Assembly: GCA_002725475.1 (NCBI GenBank) | Contig: PBPH01000043.1 | Location: 1 to 16,941, forward strand | DNA from: Methanobacteriota archaeon | GTDB taxonomy: Archaea > Thermoplasmatota > Poseidoniia > Poseidoniales > Thalassarchaeaceae | Reading direction: 5' to 3' | DNA length: 16,941 nucleotides | Shown: positions 6,708-14,688 of the stretch, piece after piece | Layout of the letters: each line of letters opens with the position of its first letter | Numbering within the stretch: the first letter of the stretch is position 1 | The notes under the pieces: model-generated | Database searches by the model: none | The model's input: only the letters and a program-made list of their open reading frames with translations | Told to the model about the DNA's origin: nothing | Translations under genes and position numbers: made by a program

Positions 6708-7819
6708 TGGAAGATGAAATCCCCAGCGTTGGCGATTTATTCGATGATGAACCCATGGTTTTTGGTTCATCTGAAATTTTACCCGAAACAAATGTTCCTG
6801 CTGATGCAGAATTTTTGGGAGAAAAAGGTGGCGTGGTTACTGGCAGAGGTAGAATGGAAGCGGCCTTTGGCTCAGGAGACGGTGATGATTCGGTGACCGC
6901 CCAAGTGGCTCAAGTTGCGAGTGAAGTAACAGGTGGCACAATTTTTCACCAAGTATATCGACCTTGGAGGGGTGAATTAAATTCTAGATGGGTGAGGAAC
7001 TGGGCAATCTTAAGATATCACATATACGGTCTTTTCTCTAAAGGACACAAACCTTGGCCAGTAATGACTAAACTGGTAATTTTTGGAGTATTGATTTTAT
7101 CCATCAGTGATCTTTTGATGCTTGCTGTAGGGGCTGCTTCGGGTACCGAATTCATTGAAAGATTATCTGGAATTTCTAGAGGTAATTTGTATGGGCATGT
7201 TCTTTCTTTTTGGTTCAGAAATGCTTGCACATACCCAATTGTCACCGCCTTGATAATAGGTGGTATGATTAGTGAGGATCGAAGAAACGGTACCTCTGCC
7301 CTTTATTTCTCTAGGCCAATAAACAGAAGAGATTATGCTGCCATGAAATTTCTTTCAGTTGCCCTCATTCTATCGGTTGTTGTTTTGGTAACTCTTTCTG
7401 CTTATTACCTGGGTGCAATATTAGTTGGAGGGGAAGGTTGGTCATATGTCATGGACACTGGTTTACTATTCGTAGGTTCATTTGCCGCTGGAGTATTGCT
7501 TGTATTCACATACACAAGTATAGGATTGGCCCTTTCATCGGTTAGTTCGGGGAAATTCTTCCCTGCTGTTGCATTCATTGGGACAATTTTGGGAACAAAA
7601 TTGGTAGCATTTCTGATTTCAGCATTGTTCAATAGCAGTGCTATTTACTTGATTTCACCATACGATTGCCTAGCACATGTAGGACAATGGATGCTTGGCT
7701 TGAATCATACTTATGATCACCCTCCATCATGGAGTCTTGTTATGCTTTTAGTGATGAATGCCGTCTCTATTTACGTACTTTCTACGCGTGTTTCTTCTTT
7801 GGAGGTGACTAGGGAATGA
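6707..7819 (+). CDS. ABC-2-type permease (first unit)
   Basis: Membrane partner of the preceding ATPase, 370 residues from the ATG that overlaps the upstream TGA; AGGGGGG lies about 7 nt before it. About 110 cytoplasmic, acidic, low-complexity residues come first. About six membrane segments follow, near 118-142, 166-185, 207-230, 246-270, 277-305 and 345-362. The loop after the second segment carries the ABC-2 hallmark: ISEDRRNGT, then SRPINRRDY and a Lys before the third helix, which contacts the ATPase. There is no periplasmic-binding-protein gene, consistent with export. The long unstructured N-terminus is unusual for the family. It overlaps the next ATPase gene as ATGA. Confidence 0.9.
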   Translation: MEDEIPSVGDLFDDEPMVFGSSEILPETNVPADAEFLGEKGGVVTGRGRMEAAFGSGDGDDSVTAQVAQVASEVTGGTIFHQVYRPWRGELNSRWVRNWAILRYHIYGLFSKGHKPWPVMTKLVIFGVLILSISDLLMLAVGAASGTEFIERLSGISRGNLYGHVLSFWFRNACTYPIVTALIIGGMISEDRRNGTSALYFSRPINRRDYAAMKFLSVALILSVVVLVTLSAYYLGAILVGGEGWSYVMDTGLLFVGSFAAGVLLVFTYTSIGLALSSVSSGKFFPAVAFIGTILGTKLVAFLISALFNSSAIYLISPYDCLAHVGQWMLGLNHTYDHPPSWSLVMLLVMNAVSIYVLSTRVSSLEVTRE

Positions 7820-8805
7820 TACCTGACTTTTCCCAAGTAGGGCAGGGGGCCCAAAATGAATGGGCGCCAGTTCAAGATACACCTCACATTATGCTAGATC
7901 ATGTTACAAAGACATACGGATCTGTTATTGGCTTGAACGATGTTAGTTTGGCAATTAAAGGCGGGGTTACCGGAATTCTTGGACAAAATGGTGCAGGTAA
8001 ATCTACTCTTTTCAAGTTGATAGTCGGGCGGCTTCAACCTAGCAATGGGAATGTTCATCTTTTTGGTACAAATCCATTCAAGAATCCAGCTCCTTATTCT
8101 AGGATAGGATATGTTTCTGAATCAGAACATCTGTATGATTGGATGACAGGTTTAGATTTTGTTGCTACTTTGGCACGCCTGTATGGTTACACTCGTGATG
8201 AGGCTAAGGAGCGGGCAATGCACGTACTCAAATTCGTTGGTTTGGATGATGTTGCAAATAAGGAGATTGGAAAGTATTCCAAGGGCATGAGGCAGCGTGT
8301 AAAAATTGCACATGCACTTGTTAACGAGCCAGATCTAATCATTCTAGATGAGCCGCTTGCAGGTTGCGACCCTTTGGCTAGAACAACGATTATGAATGTA
8401 GTAAGAGAACTCGGTGCAATGGGTAAAACTGTACTAGTCAGTAGTCACATACTTTCAGAGATTGAGAGAATAACCGAGCAAATAATTATTCTACACAACG
8501 GGCGTCTTCTTGCATTGGGTAACCTGCATGCTATCAGAGAACTACTCGATCAACACCCTCATAGAATCTTACTAAGAACCGATGAACCAAGAAAATTGGG
8601 AACAGCTTTTCTACCTCATAGTGACGTTTATGGCGTTCGTTTTCCTCAGGACCATGAATTGATGATAGAGACAAATAATCTTTCATCTGTACATCAATCT
8701 CTACCAAGAATTTGCACTGAAAGTGGAGTAAGAGTTACTGGTATCGAAAATCCAGATGATAATCTAGAATCATTATTGGGCTATCTAATGGAGGGACGAG
8801 CATGA
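7816..8805 (+). CDS. ABC transporter ATP-binding protein (second unit)
   Basis: Second ATPase of the cluster, 329 residues. Visible are Walker A GQNGAGKST (56-64), a Q-loop with Glu (GYVSES), signature YSKGMRQ (154-160), Walker B IILDEP (D178, E179), an unusual D-loop AGCD in place of SGLD, and H-loop His211. A C-terminal domain of about 100 residues follows, as in the first ATPase. The N-terminal 25 residues precede the nucleotide-binding fold. A GGAGGTGA lies 7 nt before the start. It overlaps both neighbours by ATGA, so the gene order is ATPase-permease-ATPase-permease. The two ATPases are clearly different in sequence and are not a recent duplication. Confidence 0.95.
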   Translation: MIPDFSQVGQGAQNEWAPVQDTPHIMLDHVTKTYGSVIGLNDVSLAIKGGVTGILGQNGAGKSTLFKLIVGRLQPSNGNVHLFGTNPFKNPAPYSRIGYVSESEHLYDWMTGLDFVATLARLYGYTRDEAKERAMHVLKFVGLDDVANKEIGKYSKGMRQRVKIAHALVNEPDLIILDEPLAGCDPLARTTIMNVVRELGAMGKTVLVSSHILSEIERITEQIIILHNGRLLALGNLHAIRELLDQHPHRILLRTDEPRKLGTAFLPHSDVYGVRFPQDHELMIETNNLSSVHQSLPRICTESGVRVTGIENPDDNLESLLGYLMEGRA

Positions 8806-10325
8806 TTCCTGACGAAGAAACTAATCTTACTCCAGAAGATAATGCTGTCACTCCTTCAGTTTCTCATTCATTAGAGCATCAAATGCAAGTTGCAGTGAAT
8901 TCCCAAGAAATAGCCAATCAAGCACCTATACAACCAGTTCAGCAAGGAGGAGCATCTTCTGCAGCAGGAATGGCAGTTGCACAGTTTCAACGTGTTCAAG
9001 CAAGTGCCGCTCAAGCATTCAGGCCTTTAACTAACACAGTTTGGAGCAAACTTGACCGTAAAGCTACAGCAATCGCAGAGTTCACATTAAGGCAATATAG
9101 GACAAAAACCTCAACTTGGGTGGTTTTGGGAATTGGTGTAATATTTGTTTCAATGGTTTTGATGTTTTATGGAGAAGCAATGGCTACCGGTTTTGAATCA
9201 ATAGACAATGATGGGGACTCTGAAGATTGGGACGGTGATGGTTATCCCACCGGTCAAGAGAGGAAGTATGATACTAACCCGTGGGATAAAGATAGCCATC
9301 CTGACCCAAATATCATTCCTCCCGATCCGCCAGAAGTATGGATTGATGAGGATGATATTGATTGGGACGGTGATTATCGAAATTGGAATCAAGGATATGA
9401 TGATGACAATGATTGCACAGGAAACGGTTGGGTGGATCCCAATTCTTTCGATTTACCCAGAAATCAGGATCTTAATGGCGATAATGTGGATTGTAATGTT
9501 CATTATACAATGAATTCAACCACCAACACAATCTATAGAATAAGTGCCGACCCTAATGTTGATGAAGACCCTAACGATGAAATATTTCTAAAAGAATCAC
9601 TACATAGGTCATTCGTTCTCGGATTTGGTAAGATAGGATTTGGATTTTTGATAGGAATTTTCGTTCCTCTTTTCCTAGCAACAGGTTTGGTTAGGGATGA
9701 AATGGATAAGGGGACGTTGCACTATCTGATGGGCAAGCCTATTGCAAGAGCAGAAATACTAGCTTATCGTTTGTTAGGATACATAGCATTGGTTTGGCCA
9801 TATTCTACATTTCTAATTCTATTAACTGCGATAATTACTGGATTCTTGGCTCCTTCTGATTCTTTATTCCGTTTCAATGATATGTCTGCTTGGTTGGGAG
9901 TACTTCTAGCCTCTTGGTTAGTTATGCTTGCTTATGGGACAATTTTCTGCACATTAGGTGTAATGAGTCCGAAATTTGGAATTTGGATCGCCATTATTCT
10001 TGGTGTATGGGAATTCGCAATGGCTATGATTTCATTGGGCGCTCCAAATTTCCCCCTTACATGGCTTTCAATTTCTCATTGGGGGATTGAAATAATAAAT
10101 TGCACATCTGTATTGGCATATCCGGACATGAGTTTCCTGATTAACATCGCTGGTGAGATTAATTTCGCATCTGAAATAGCCTTATCAGGTTTCTACAGCC
10201 CACCAAGTGTGGTTCAAGGAAGTCCATTCATTTCACTATTAATCTCAATATTTGTGCTGTTATCATTCACTATTTTTGCCCTCTTCATTGGTCAATCAAG
10301 CCTCAAGCGAAAGGAACTAAACTGA
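8802..10325 (+). CDS. ABC-2-type permease with Asp-rich calcium-binding-like external loop (second unit)
   Basis: A 507-residue membrane protein. Residues 1-100 are cytoplasmic and Gln/Ala-rich. The first membrane helix is about 105-124. A large loop of about 145 residues (125-270) follows, then further helices near 271-295, 325-350, 362-387, 393-412 and 474-497. The ABC-2 coupling motif after the second helix is visible: RDEMDKGTL, then MGKPIARAE. The loop holds runs of Asp: DNDGD, DWDGDG, then Glu153 and TNPWDKDS (135-165), DEDDIDWDGD (182-191) and DDDNDC...DLNGDNVDC. These resemble thrombospondin-type-3/EF-loop calcium repeats. Cys205 and Cys231 could form a disulfide outside the cell. GAGGG lies upstream, and the start overlaps the ATPase stop (ATGA). 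Confidence 0.9.
   Translation: MIPDEETNLTPEDNAVTPSVSHSLEHQMQVAVNSQEIANQAPIQPVQQGGASSAAGMAVAQFQRVQASAAQAFRPLTNTVWSKLDRKATAIAEFTLRQYRTKTSTWVVLGIGVIFVSMVLMFYGEAMATGFESIDNDGDSEDWDGDGYPTGQERKYDTNPWDKDSHPDPNIIPPDPPEVWIDEDDIDWDGDYRNWNQGYDDDNDCTGNGWVDPNSFDLPRNQDLNGDNVDCNVHYTMNSTTNTIYRISADPNVDEDPNDEIFLKESLHRSFVLGFGKIGFGFLIGIFVPLFLATGLVRDEMDKGTLHYLMGKPIARAEILAYRLLGYIALVWPYSTFLILLTAIITGFLAPSDSLFRFNDMSAWLGVLLASWLVMLAYGTIFCTLGVMSPKFGIWIAIILGVWEFAMAMISLGAPNFPLTWLSISHWGIEIINCTSVLAYPDMSFLINIAGEINFASEIALSGFYSPPSVVQGSPFISLLISIFVLLSFTIFALFIGQSSLKRKELN
9204..9294 (+). other. Thrombospondin-type-3-like Asp-rich repeat (protein domain) in the permease loop
   Basis: Codons 135-164 of the permease encode the pattern D-x-D-G-D, D-x-D-G-D-G-x5-E, then T-N-P-x-D-x-D, the spacing of TSP3/dockerin-like calcium loops. 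A further DWDGD and DLNGDNVD follow in the same loop. By topology it faces outward. Calcium binding is inferred from the pattern. Confidence 0.55.
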
Positions 10326-10334
10326 GGTATTGAG

Positions 10335-11540
10335 ATGATTAATTCAGTCAATAATAAAATTCCAGAAAGATTTGAAGGAGATTTCACATCTTTTTGGAAT
10401 CTTGACAAATTACCGCCACTTAGGAGACTTTCATGGTGGTGGTGGTGGTGGTTAATTCTAATTCCTGATCCAGACAATCCGAGTAGAAGTAAGCAGTTGA
10501 TGGTCCTTTGGTCAACACGTGATTGTGAGAGAATTGATGTCTCAGGGCATGACTGGTGGGGGGGTGGTAGAACACACACTGACAAAGAAGGAGGCATTGT
10601 TTTTCCTGGCATGGTGGCTTCATGGTGGTTTGATGGTAAAGAGGTGTTTGAGCCTCTGGTTCTAAGAGAGGCCAGAATGGCATCAATTCCATCCAATCAC
10701 CCATTATGGGGTGGTGATGGAGAGGGTGGAGGAGCAGTTATTCCTATTCTTAATGACGATTTATCCATGGGTTTAGCCGAGGACAGGAGTCATTTTTGGT
10801 TGAAATTATCTTCTGATAAATCAGCAATAGAAAATGGCTCTCCAAGTTCATTTTCTCTAAAGATGACTCCTTGGAATAATGAAATTTCAGCTATTGAATA
10901 CAAGCACAATGTGTATGCTGCCAACATGGGTTACGATATACTTAGAATTCATGGAACAAAGTGTAGTGGGATTATTGATGGTGAGGAAATTGAAGGCACT
11001 GCTTACTTTCAGAAGGTAACAGTTCAGGCCCCGTCAATTCCATGGTTTTGGGGGATGCTACATTTTAATGATGGTTCATATCTAGATTGGTGGCTCCCCC
11101 ATCTATCTCTTTCAGTAACTTCGAAAGATTCAGAACCATGGAAATTAAGAGATTTTGGAAGACTTCCTTTGACCGGGGCAGGTATGTTCAAAGATTCTAA
11201 TAGGCAGAGGACGGAGAAGTTTGAAAGGTGTGAAGTAAAATTGATTCAGCCATCTAACAAAGAAGCAGAATTTGACTCTGAAGGAAACCCGTTGCCCCAT
11301 TTTCATATCAGGATGTGGAACGGAAGAACTCAAATTGGAATAGTTGTAAAGGCAGTTGGGAGAGCGCATTGGTCTTTCAATCAACCAACTAGAGCACATA
11401 TGACGAGCCATTTCACATACAATGAATATCCCTTAGAAGTAGAAAAAATTTCGATTCTTGACGAAAAGGGGGTTAGAACGCTTGATGACTGGGGCTGGAT
11501 ACACGGTAATGCCGAGCATAGTTGGGGAATTTTGCACTAA
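10335..11540 (+). CDS. Trp-rich CrtC/AttH-like (lipocalin-fold) protein with six consecutive Trp
   Basis: A 401-residue protein with no signal peptide and no convincing membrane helix. I count 25 Trp (about 6 percent), including W34-W39 in a row. The layout resembles the CrtC/AttH (hydroxyneurosporene synthase, lipocalin-like) superfamily. It has a Trp-rich first strand followed by a ligand-type beta protein, then in the second half HGTKCSGIIDG (206-216), an IEGTAYFQ strand, VQAPSIPWFWGMLHFNDGS (230-248) and LDWWLPH. CrtC hydrates carotenoid double bonds; whether this protein is an enzyme cannot be told. The ATG follows the permease stop by 9 nt with GAGG upstream, so it is probably cotranscribed with the ABC genes. 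The family call is tentative. Confidence 0.6.
   Translation: MINSVNNKIPERFEGDFTSFWNLDKLPPLRRLSWWWWWWLILIPDPDNPSRSKQLMVLWSTRDCERIDVSGHDWWGGGRTHTDKEGGIVFPGMVASWWFDGKEVFEPLVLREARMASIPSNHPLWGGDGEGGGAVIPILNDDLSMGLAEDRSHFWLKLSSDKSAIENGSPSSFSLKMTPWNNEISAIEYKHNVYAANMGYDILRIHGTKCSGIIDGEEIEGTAYFQKVTVQAPSIPWFWGMLHFNDGSYLDWWLPHLSLSVTSKDSEPWKLRDFGRLPLTGAGMFKDSNRQRTEKFERCEVKLIQPSNKEAEFDSEGNPLPHFHIRMWNGRTQIGIVVKAVGRAHWSFNQPTRAHMTSHFTYNEYPLEVEKISILDEKGVRTLDDWGWIHGNAEHSWGILH
10434..10451 (+). repeat. (TGG)6 microsatellite encoding Trp34-Trp39
   Basis: Six perfect TGG units in frame encode six tryptophans at the first predicted strand of the CrtC/AttH-like protein. The unit number could vary between strains without a frameshift. 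Homopolymeric Trp is very rare in proteins. Confidence 0.9.
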
Positions 11541-11604
11541 TTCATAAATTGAATAGAATGATAAGTGGCGCTCCTCATCCAATGCATGCGAACGGGGTAT
11601 TGCC

Positions 11605-12690
11605 ATGTCTGATGACAGTATTGTAGATAAAATGAAAAATAAGATAAATTCCGAAAATATTCAGAAAAAGTTTGACATGACATCATTTGAAACCGCATTT
11701 TTTTCTTGTCGTCCGACCTTTTTTGCCTTCCTAGCAAAATACATGCTTTGTGTTGTAATTCTTGCAGTTCATCTATTATTTTGGTGGGTTAATACTTCTT
11801 CAGGCCTTGGTGACGAAGCAAATGGTTTTGCCAAATTCTGCTTTTGGTTAGTAGATTTTCTAGGGATGACAGGATTTGTCTTTTTCATGCTATTAGTTAC
11901 TTGGATCAATCGTTTTATGAATTGGTCATCTAGTGGTGCTTGGTATACTACATCACTACTTATCGTTACATTTACCCCCGCATTATTCACCTTGGACAAT
12001 ATTATTGCAACAGTTTCTGGGTGGTTTGGTAGTGAATTTGATGGTGTAATTCCATTCAATTGGGATGATGGATGGTATCTGATGTTGGGCATAACTTACT
12101 TTGTAATTCTTTTCAGTTTGACCACATGGTATTGCCGTTCATTCAACTACGGGGTATCGGATCGTGCAGTTTATCTAAAGAAGGATTTCATGCTTAACCA
12201 CACAATGCACAAGATAGACATGGTTGATATTGATAACATGAAACTCACAGTACCTTGGTATGGTAAGATTCTTGGATTTGGTACTCTAAATATTCTAACA
12301 GGTAGTGGTTTTGGAGTTAGGGAGCACTCTACGTCAGTATCAGCTGGAAGCGTTTCAGATGTCGCATCTGCTGTTTCTGACGATGTAGGTTTTGTACGTA
12401 AGATGATTAGAGGATTTATTTTCGTAATTACTCTTCAAAGAACTCGCGAGGAGATGAATACTGCAGAACCAGAAGATTGTATGTATGGAATTAGGAAACC
12501 ATCTGAAGTATACAAATTGATTAGTGAACTCAAGGAATCAATCAGAAGCAAGGCTTCAACAGGACAAGGTACAGCCCAGCGTATTCCAACCACAGATGAT
12601 GAAACCACGCCAGGGGGGGACGAAAACCCACCTTCAGGTGGTTCTTCTGAAAGTCTTGACGAGCTCGATGTCGATATGAATCTAGGATGA
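11605..12690 (+). CDS. Four-TM membrane protein with bPH2 (YdbS-like) domain
   Basis: A 361-residue membrane protein. Predicted helices lie at about 45-62, 82-100, 113-131 and 158-176. A segment typical of bacterial/archaeal PH-like (bPH2, YdbS) domains follows from about 180 to 290: YGVSDRAVYLKKDFML, then the KIDMVDIDNMKL strand and ILGFGTLNILTGSG. Inside this domain is an insertion rich in Ser and Val (about 241-262). The last 45 residues are unstructured, Gly/Ser/Asp-rich and acidic. bPH2 proteins are membrane-associated, with mostly unknown roles in envelope homeostasis. The ATG at 11605 has only a weak GGGG upstream. It is 64 nt from the Trp-rich gene and on the same strand. Confidence 0.75.
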   Translation: MSDDSIVDKMKNKINSENIQKKFDMTSFETAFFSCRPTFFAFLAKYMLCVVILAVHLLFWWVNTSSGLGDEANGFAKFCFWLVDFLGMTGFVFFMLLVTWINRFMNWSSSGAWYTTSLLIVTFTPALFTLDNIIATVSGWFGSEFDGVIPFNWDDGWYLMLGITYFVILFSLTTWYCRSFNYGVSDRAVYLKKDFMLNHTMHKIDMVDIDNMKLTVPWYGKILGFGTLNILTGSGFGVREHSTSVSAGSVSDVASAVSDDVGFVRKMIRGFIFVITLQRTREEMNTAEPEDCMYGIRKPSEVYKLISELKESIRSKASTGQGTAQRIPTTDDETTPGGDENPPSGGSSESLDELDVDMNLG

Positions 12691-12750
12691 TTAACATAAC
12701 TCTAGAAGCGTTTGATTCATAGATGAGTTACCCTCAGGGTACAACATCAC

Positions 12751-12755
12751 GAGGG
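12751..12755 (+). promoter_or_regulatory. Ribosome binding site deciding the start of the TPR-like gene
   Basis: GAGGG directly precedes three tandem ATG codons and is 6 nt from the third (12762). The earlier in-frame ATG at 12723 has no Shine-Dalgarno. I therefore prefer 12762. Confidence 0.5.
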
Positions 12756-12761
12756 ATGATG

Positions 12762-13280
12762 ATGAGCGAAGAATTGATGAAAGATGCAATAGAGATGTTT
12801 AGAGATGGTAATTTGGAGGGTGCAGTTGCAGACCTAGAAGGAAAGGTAAAGAGTAATCCAGATGTGGCTGATTTACATCATACATATGCTGAATTTGCAA
12901 ACATGCTAAACATGGAAGAACAGGAAGACATAGTTCCTGGTGGCAAAATTATGCAGCACTACAAAAAGGCAATGGAACTAGACGAAGAAAAGGATGAATA
13001 CATTGCTGACTTCGCTAGTTTTGCTCTAGAATGTAGGAGAGTCCCAATTGCAGTAAAGGAATTTCAGCGCTATGCTAGGCGTCTAGAACTTGCCGATATC
13101 CCTGTAGATGATGTTCTATACATGGCTGCAAGAAACATAGTTGATACAATTGAAGTAATTGATCCTGAGAAAGCAAATCCAATGGTTCAACCTTGGCTTC
13201 AACAAGCTCTAATTTGGTCAGTGGGTGGATTAGGTTATTCTCCTGATGACGCTGCTGAATTATTAACCAAAAAAGAGTGA
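12762..13280 (+). CDS. Small TPR-like helical repeat protein
   Basis: A soluble all-helical protein of about 172 residues. The pattern A-x3-F-x2-G-N-L-E-G-A-V-x-D-L-E, then NPDVADLHHTYAEF and HYKKAMELDEE, fits one or two tetratricopeptide-type repeats in residues 5-85. A less regular helical region follows, ending in the charged LLTKKE. TPRs bind other proteins; the partner is unknown. Counting from 12723 would add 13 residues. The stop overlaps a GTG in the truA frame (GTGA), so the two genes are translationally close. There is no enzyme motif, signal peptide or membrane segment. Confidence 0.75.
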   Translation: MSEELMKDAIEMFRDGNLEGAVADLEGKVKSNPDVADLHHTYAEFANMLNMEEQEDIVPGGKIMQHYKKAMELDEEKDEYIADFASFALECRRVPIAVKEFQRYARRLELADIPVDDVLYMAARNIVDTIEVIDPEKANPMVQPWLQQALIWSVGGLGYSPDDAAELLTKKE

Positions 13281-13285
13281 AGCCA

Positions 13286-14161
13286 ATGACCGATCAGGTC
13301 GCCATTGCATTTGCTATTGGATATATTGGCGATGCCTTTCATGGAAGTCAGATTCAACCAGAAATAAGAACAGTACAAAGGGATTTACAAATAGCCATCA
13401 AAAAAGCAAAGTTTGCTGGAAGTAATCCAAAATTTAAATTGGCCAGCAGAACCGATGCCGGTGTAAATGCGCGCATGAATGTTGGAGTATGTAAGATTCA
13501 AAATTCTGTGTGGGAAAATATGGGGGAAGCAAGATTCCGTAGGGCAATTAACGACCATCTTTCAGATGCCGTAATTTGGTCAGCAAAAGAAACAAAAATA
13601 GAATTTAATCCCCGCATTGCTTCTAGGAGAATTTATCGTTACAGGCTTGAATGCATGAAGGGGTTCAACAATGATTTCGATGAAGAAATGGTTATTGAGG
13701 CTATGTCACTATTCGAAGGAAAGCATGATTTTACTGGTTTTTGCAGACCTGAGCAGGGAAGAGAAACTACTCGGCAGATAGATTGGTGTAAGCCTTGGAG
13801 AATTGATGGTAGGCTTGTTGGTTTTGAAATAGCAGCGAAATCATTTCTGTGGAATCAGGTAAGAAGAATTGCATGGACTTTATGTGATGTTGCACAGGGT
13901 ATTTGTTCCATAGATCAAATTAAATTCGCGCTGAAGAATGGAGAAGAACCCCATCATTTTGGCTTGGGTTCTTCAAGGTGGCTGATTCTCTGGGAGATTG
14001 AGTATGAGGATGTATCATTCAATGACGGCAATAACAACCTATTCACTAACCTAACAGCTCCGCCCAAAGGTTTGGGGGAACGAAACTTTCCTTTATGGCA
14101 GGATGCTAGCGATTTGGAACAAAAGAGAATGTTGATAGAGAGTTGGATTCCATCCATCTAG
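13286..14161 (+). CDS. truA: tRNA pseudouridine(38-40) synthase TruA
   Basis: Isomerises uridines 38-40 in the anticodon stem-loop of tRNA. The 291-residue protein starts with the family's substrate strand (IGYIGDAFHGSQIQP) and RTVQRDL. It carries the catalytic motif ASRTDAGVNA with Asp57; the common form is RTDxGVHA, so His is Asn here. RIYRYRLE (aligned with the conserved RxYxY element) and FLWNQVRRI near the C-terminus are also typical. ATG 13286 was chosen over GTG 13277, which overlaps the upstream stop; ATG 13286 gives the usual short N-terminus. The gene converges on ribK, and both stop codons use the same CTAG. Confidence 0.93.
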   Translation: MTDQVAIAFAIGYIGDAFHGSQIQPEIRTVQRDLQIAIKKAKFAGSNPKFKLASRTDAGVNARMNVGVCKIQNSVWENMGEARFRRAINDHLSDAVIWSAKETKIEFNPRIASRRIYRYRLECMKGFNNDFDEEMVIEAMSLFEGKHDFTGFCRPEQGRETTRQIDWCKPWRIDGRLVGFEIAAKSFLWNQVRRIAWTLCDVAQGICSIDQIKFALKNGEEPHHFGLGSSRWLILWEIEYEDVSFNDGNNNLFTNLTAPPKGLGERNFPLWQDASDLEQKRMLIESWIPSI

Positions 14162-14634
14162 TATTCTATTAGCAATTCATCACCATCTACTAAATCGAAT
14201 GCTTCTCTGAGAAAAGTTGATGCAATAATCTCAACAACATCTCTATGCCTTGTTAAATCTGGAATTAGAATGGCGCATTTTATTGCCAAATCATCAGCCC
14301 CATCTATTAGATTAATAGATGCTGGGAAAGCTGTCGCACCACCAAAAGAACGCCCCTCTCTTTGAAATCCATGAATTCTGAAACTTGTAATAGAAGAAGT
14401 ATCAATTTCTTTAGCTTCTTCAAATAAATCTTCAGAAACATCTGCTGTCTCAATATTTGCACATTCTCTTAATGATAGATATCTAACAAAAGAATAACCA
14501 GATAATTTTAGATTCAATGTTCCTGGCCAAGCAGTGGCTCCTAGAACTTGCTTGAACTGATCTTGATAATGGGGTTGAGCCATGAAAACATGAGCGCGAC
14601 CTAGGCCACTGCTAACTTCTCCCCTCATCTCCAT
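14158..14634 (-). CDS. ribK: Archaeal CTP-dependent riboflavin kinase
   Basis: Converts riboflavin to FMN using CTP, the archaeal route unrelated to bacterial RibF. The 158-residue protein shows the DUF120/RibK landmarks in order: GLGRAHVF (10-17, nucleotide loop), a conserved QFKQVLG, PGTLNLKL (37-44), FGGATAFPASINLI (98-110), then HRDVVEIIASTFLRE and DGDELLIEY at the end. It is a stand-alone kinase domain without the N-terminal helix-turn-helix found in some archaea. No clear Shine-Dalgarno precedes the ATG at 14634; a second ATG lies two codons inside. It follows the hydrolase gene by 54 nt on the same strand. The stop shares CTAG with truA. Confidence 0.93.
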   Translation of the reverse strand: MEMRGEVSSGLGRAHVFMAQPHYQDQFKQVLGATAWPGTLNLKLSGYSFVRYLSLRECANIETADVSEDLFEEAKEIDTSSITSFRIHGFQREGRSFGGATAFPASINLIDGADDLAIKCAILIPDLTRHRDVVEIIASTFLREAFDLVDGDELLIEY

Positions 14635-14688
14635 GGCAAGCCCAAGGTGTGTTCCTTATCCATATTACGCAATTACTAATCTCTAGAA

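Noticed and set aside
5700..8805. The two ABC ATPases as a recent tandem duplication
   Set aside because: They share only family motifs. N-termini, signature, D-loop and C-terminal domains differ throughout.
9204..9510. Asp-rich loop as a DNA-level tandem repeat
   Set aside because: The codons vary and unit spacing is irregular; only the protein pattern repeats.
9198..9513. ORFs of 64 and 101 residues on both strands over the permease loop
   Set aside because: They arise from the biased GAT/GAC-rich codons of the Asp-rich loop; composition is Ile/Met-rich and meaningless.
10292..10704. Two minus-strand ORFs with poly-His/poly-Thr opposite the Trp-rich gene
   Set aside because: They are the antisense of the (TGG)6 repeat (CCA), with no ribosome binding site or family match. 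The plus-strand gene is continuous over 401 codons.
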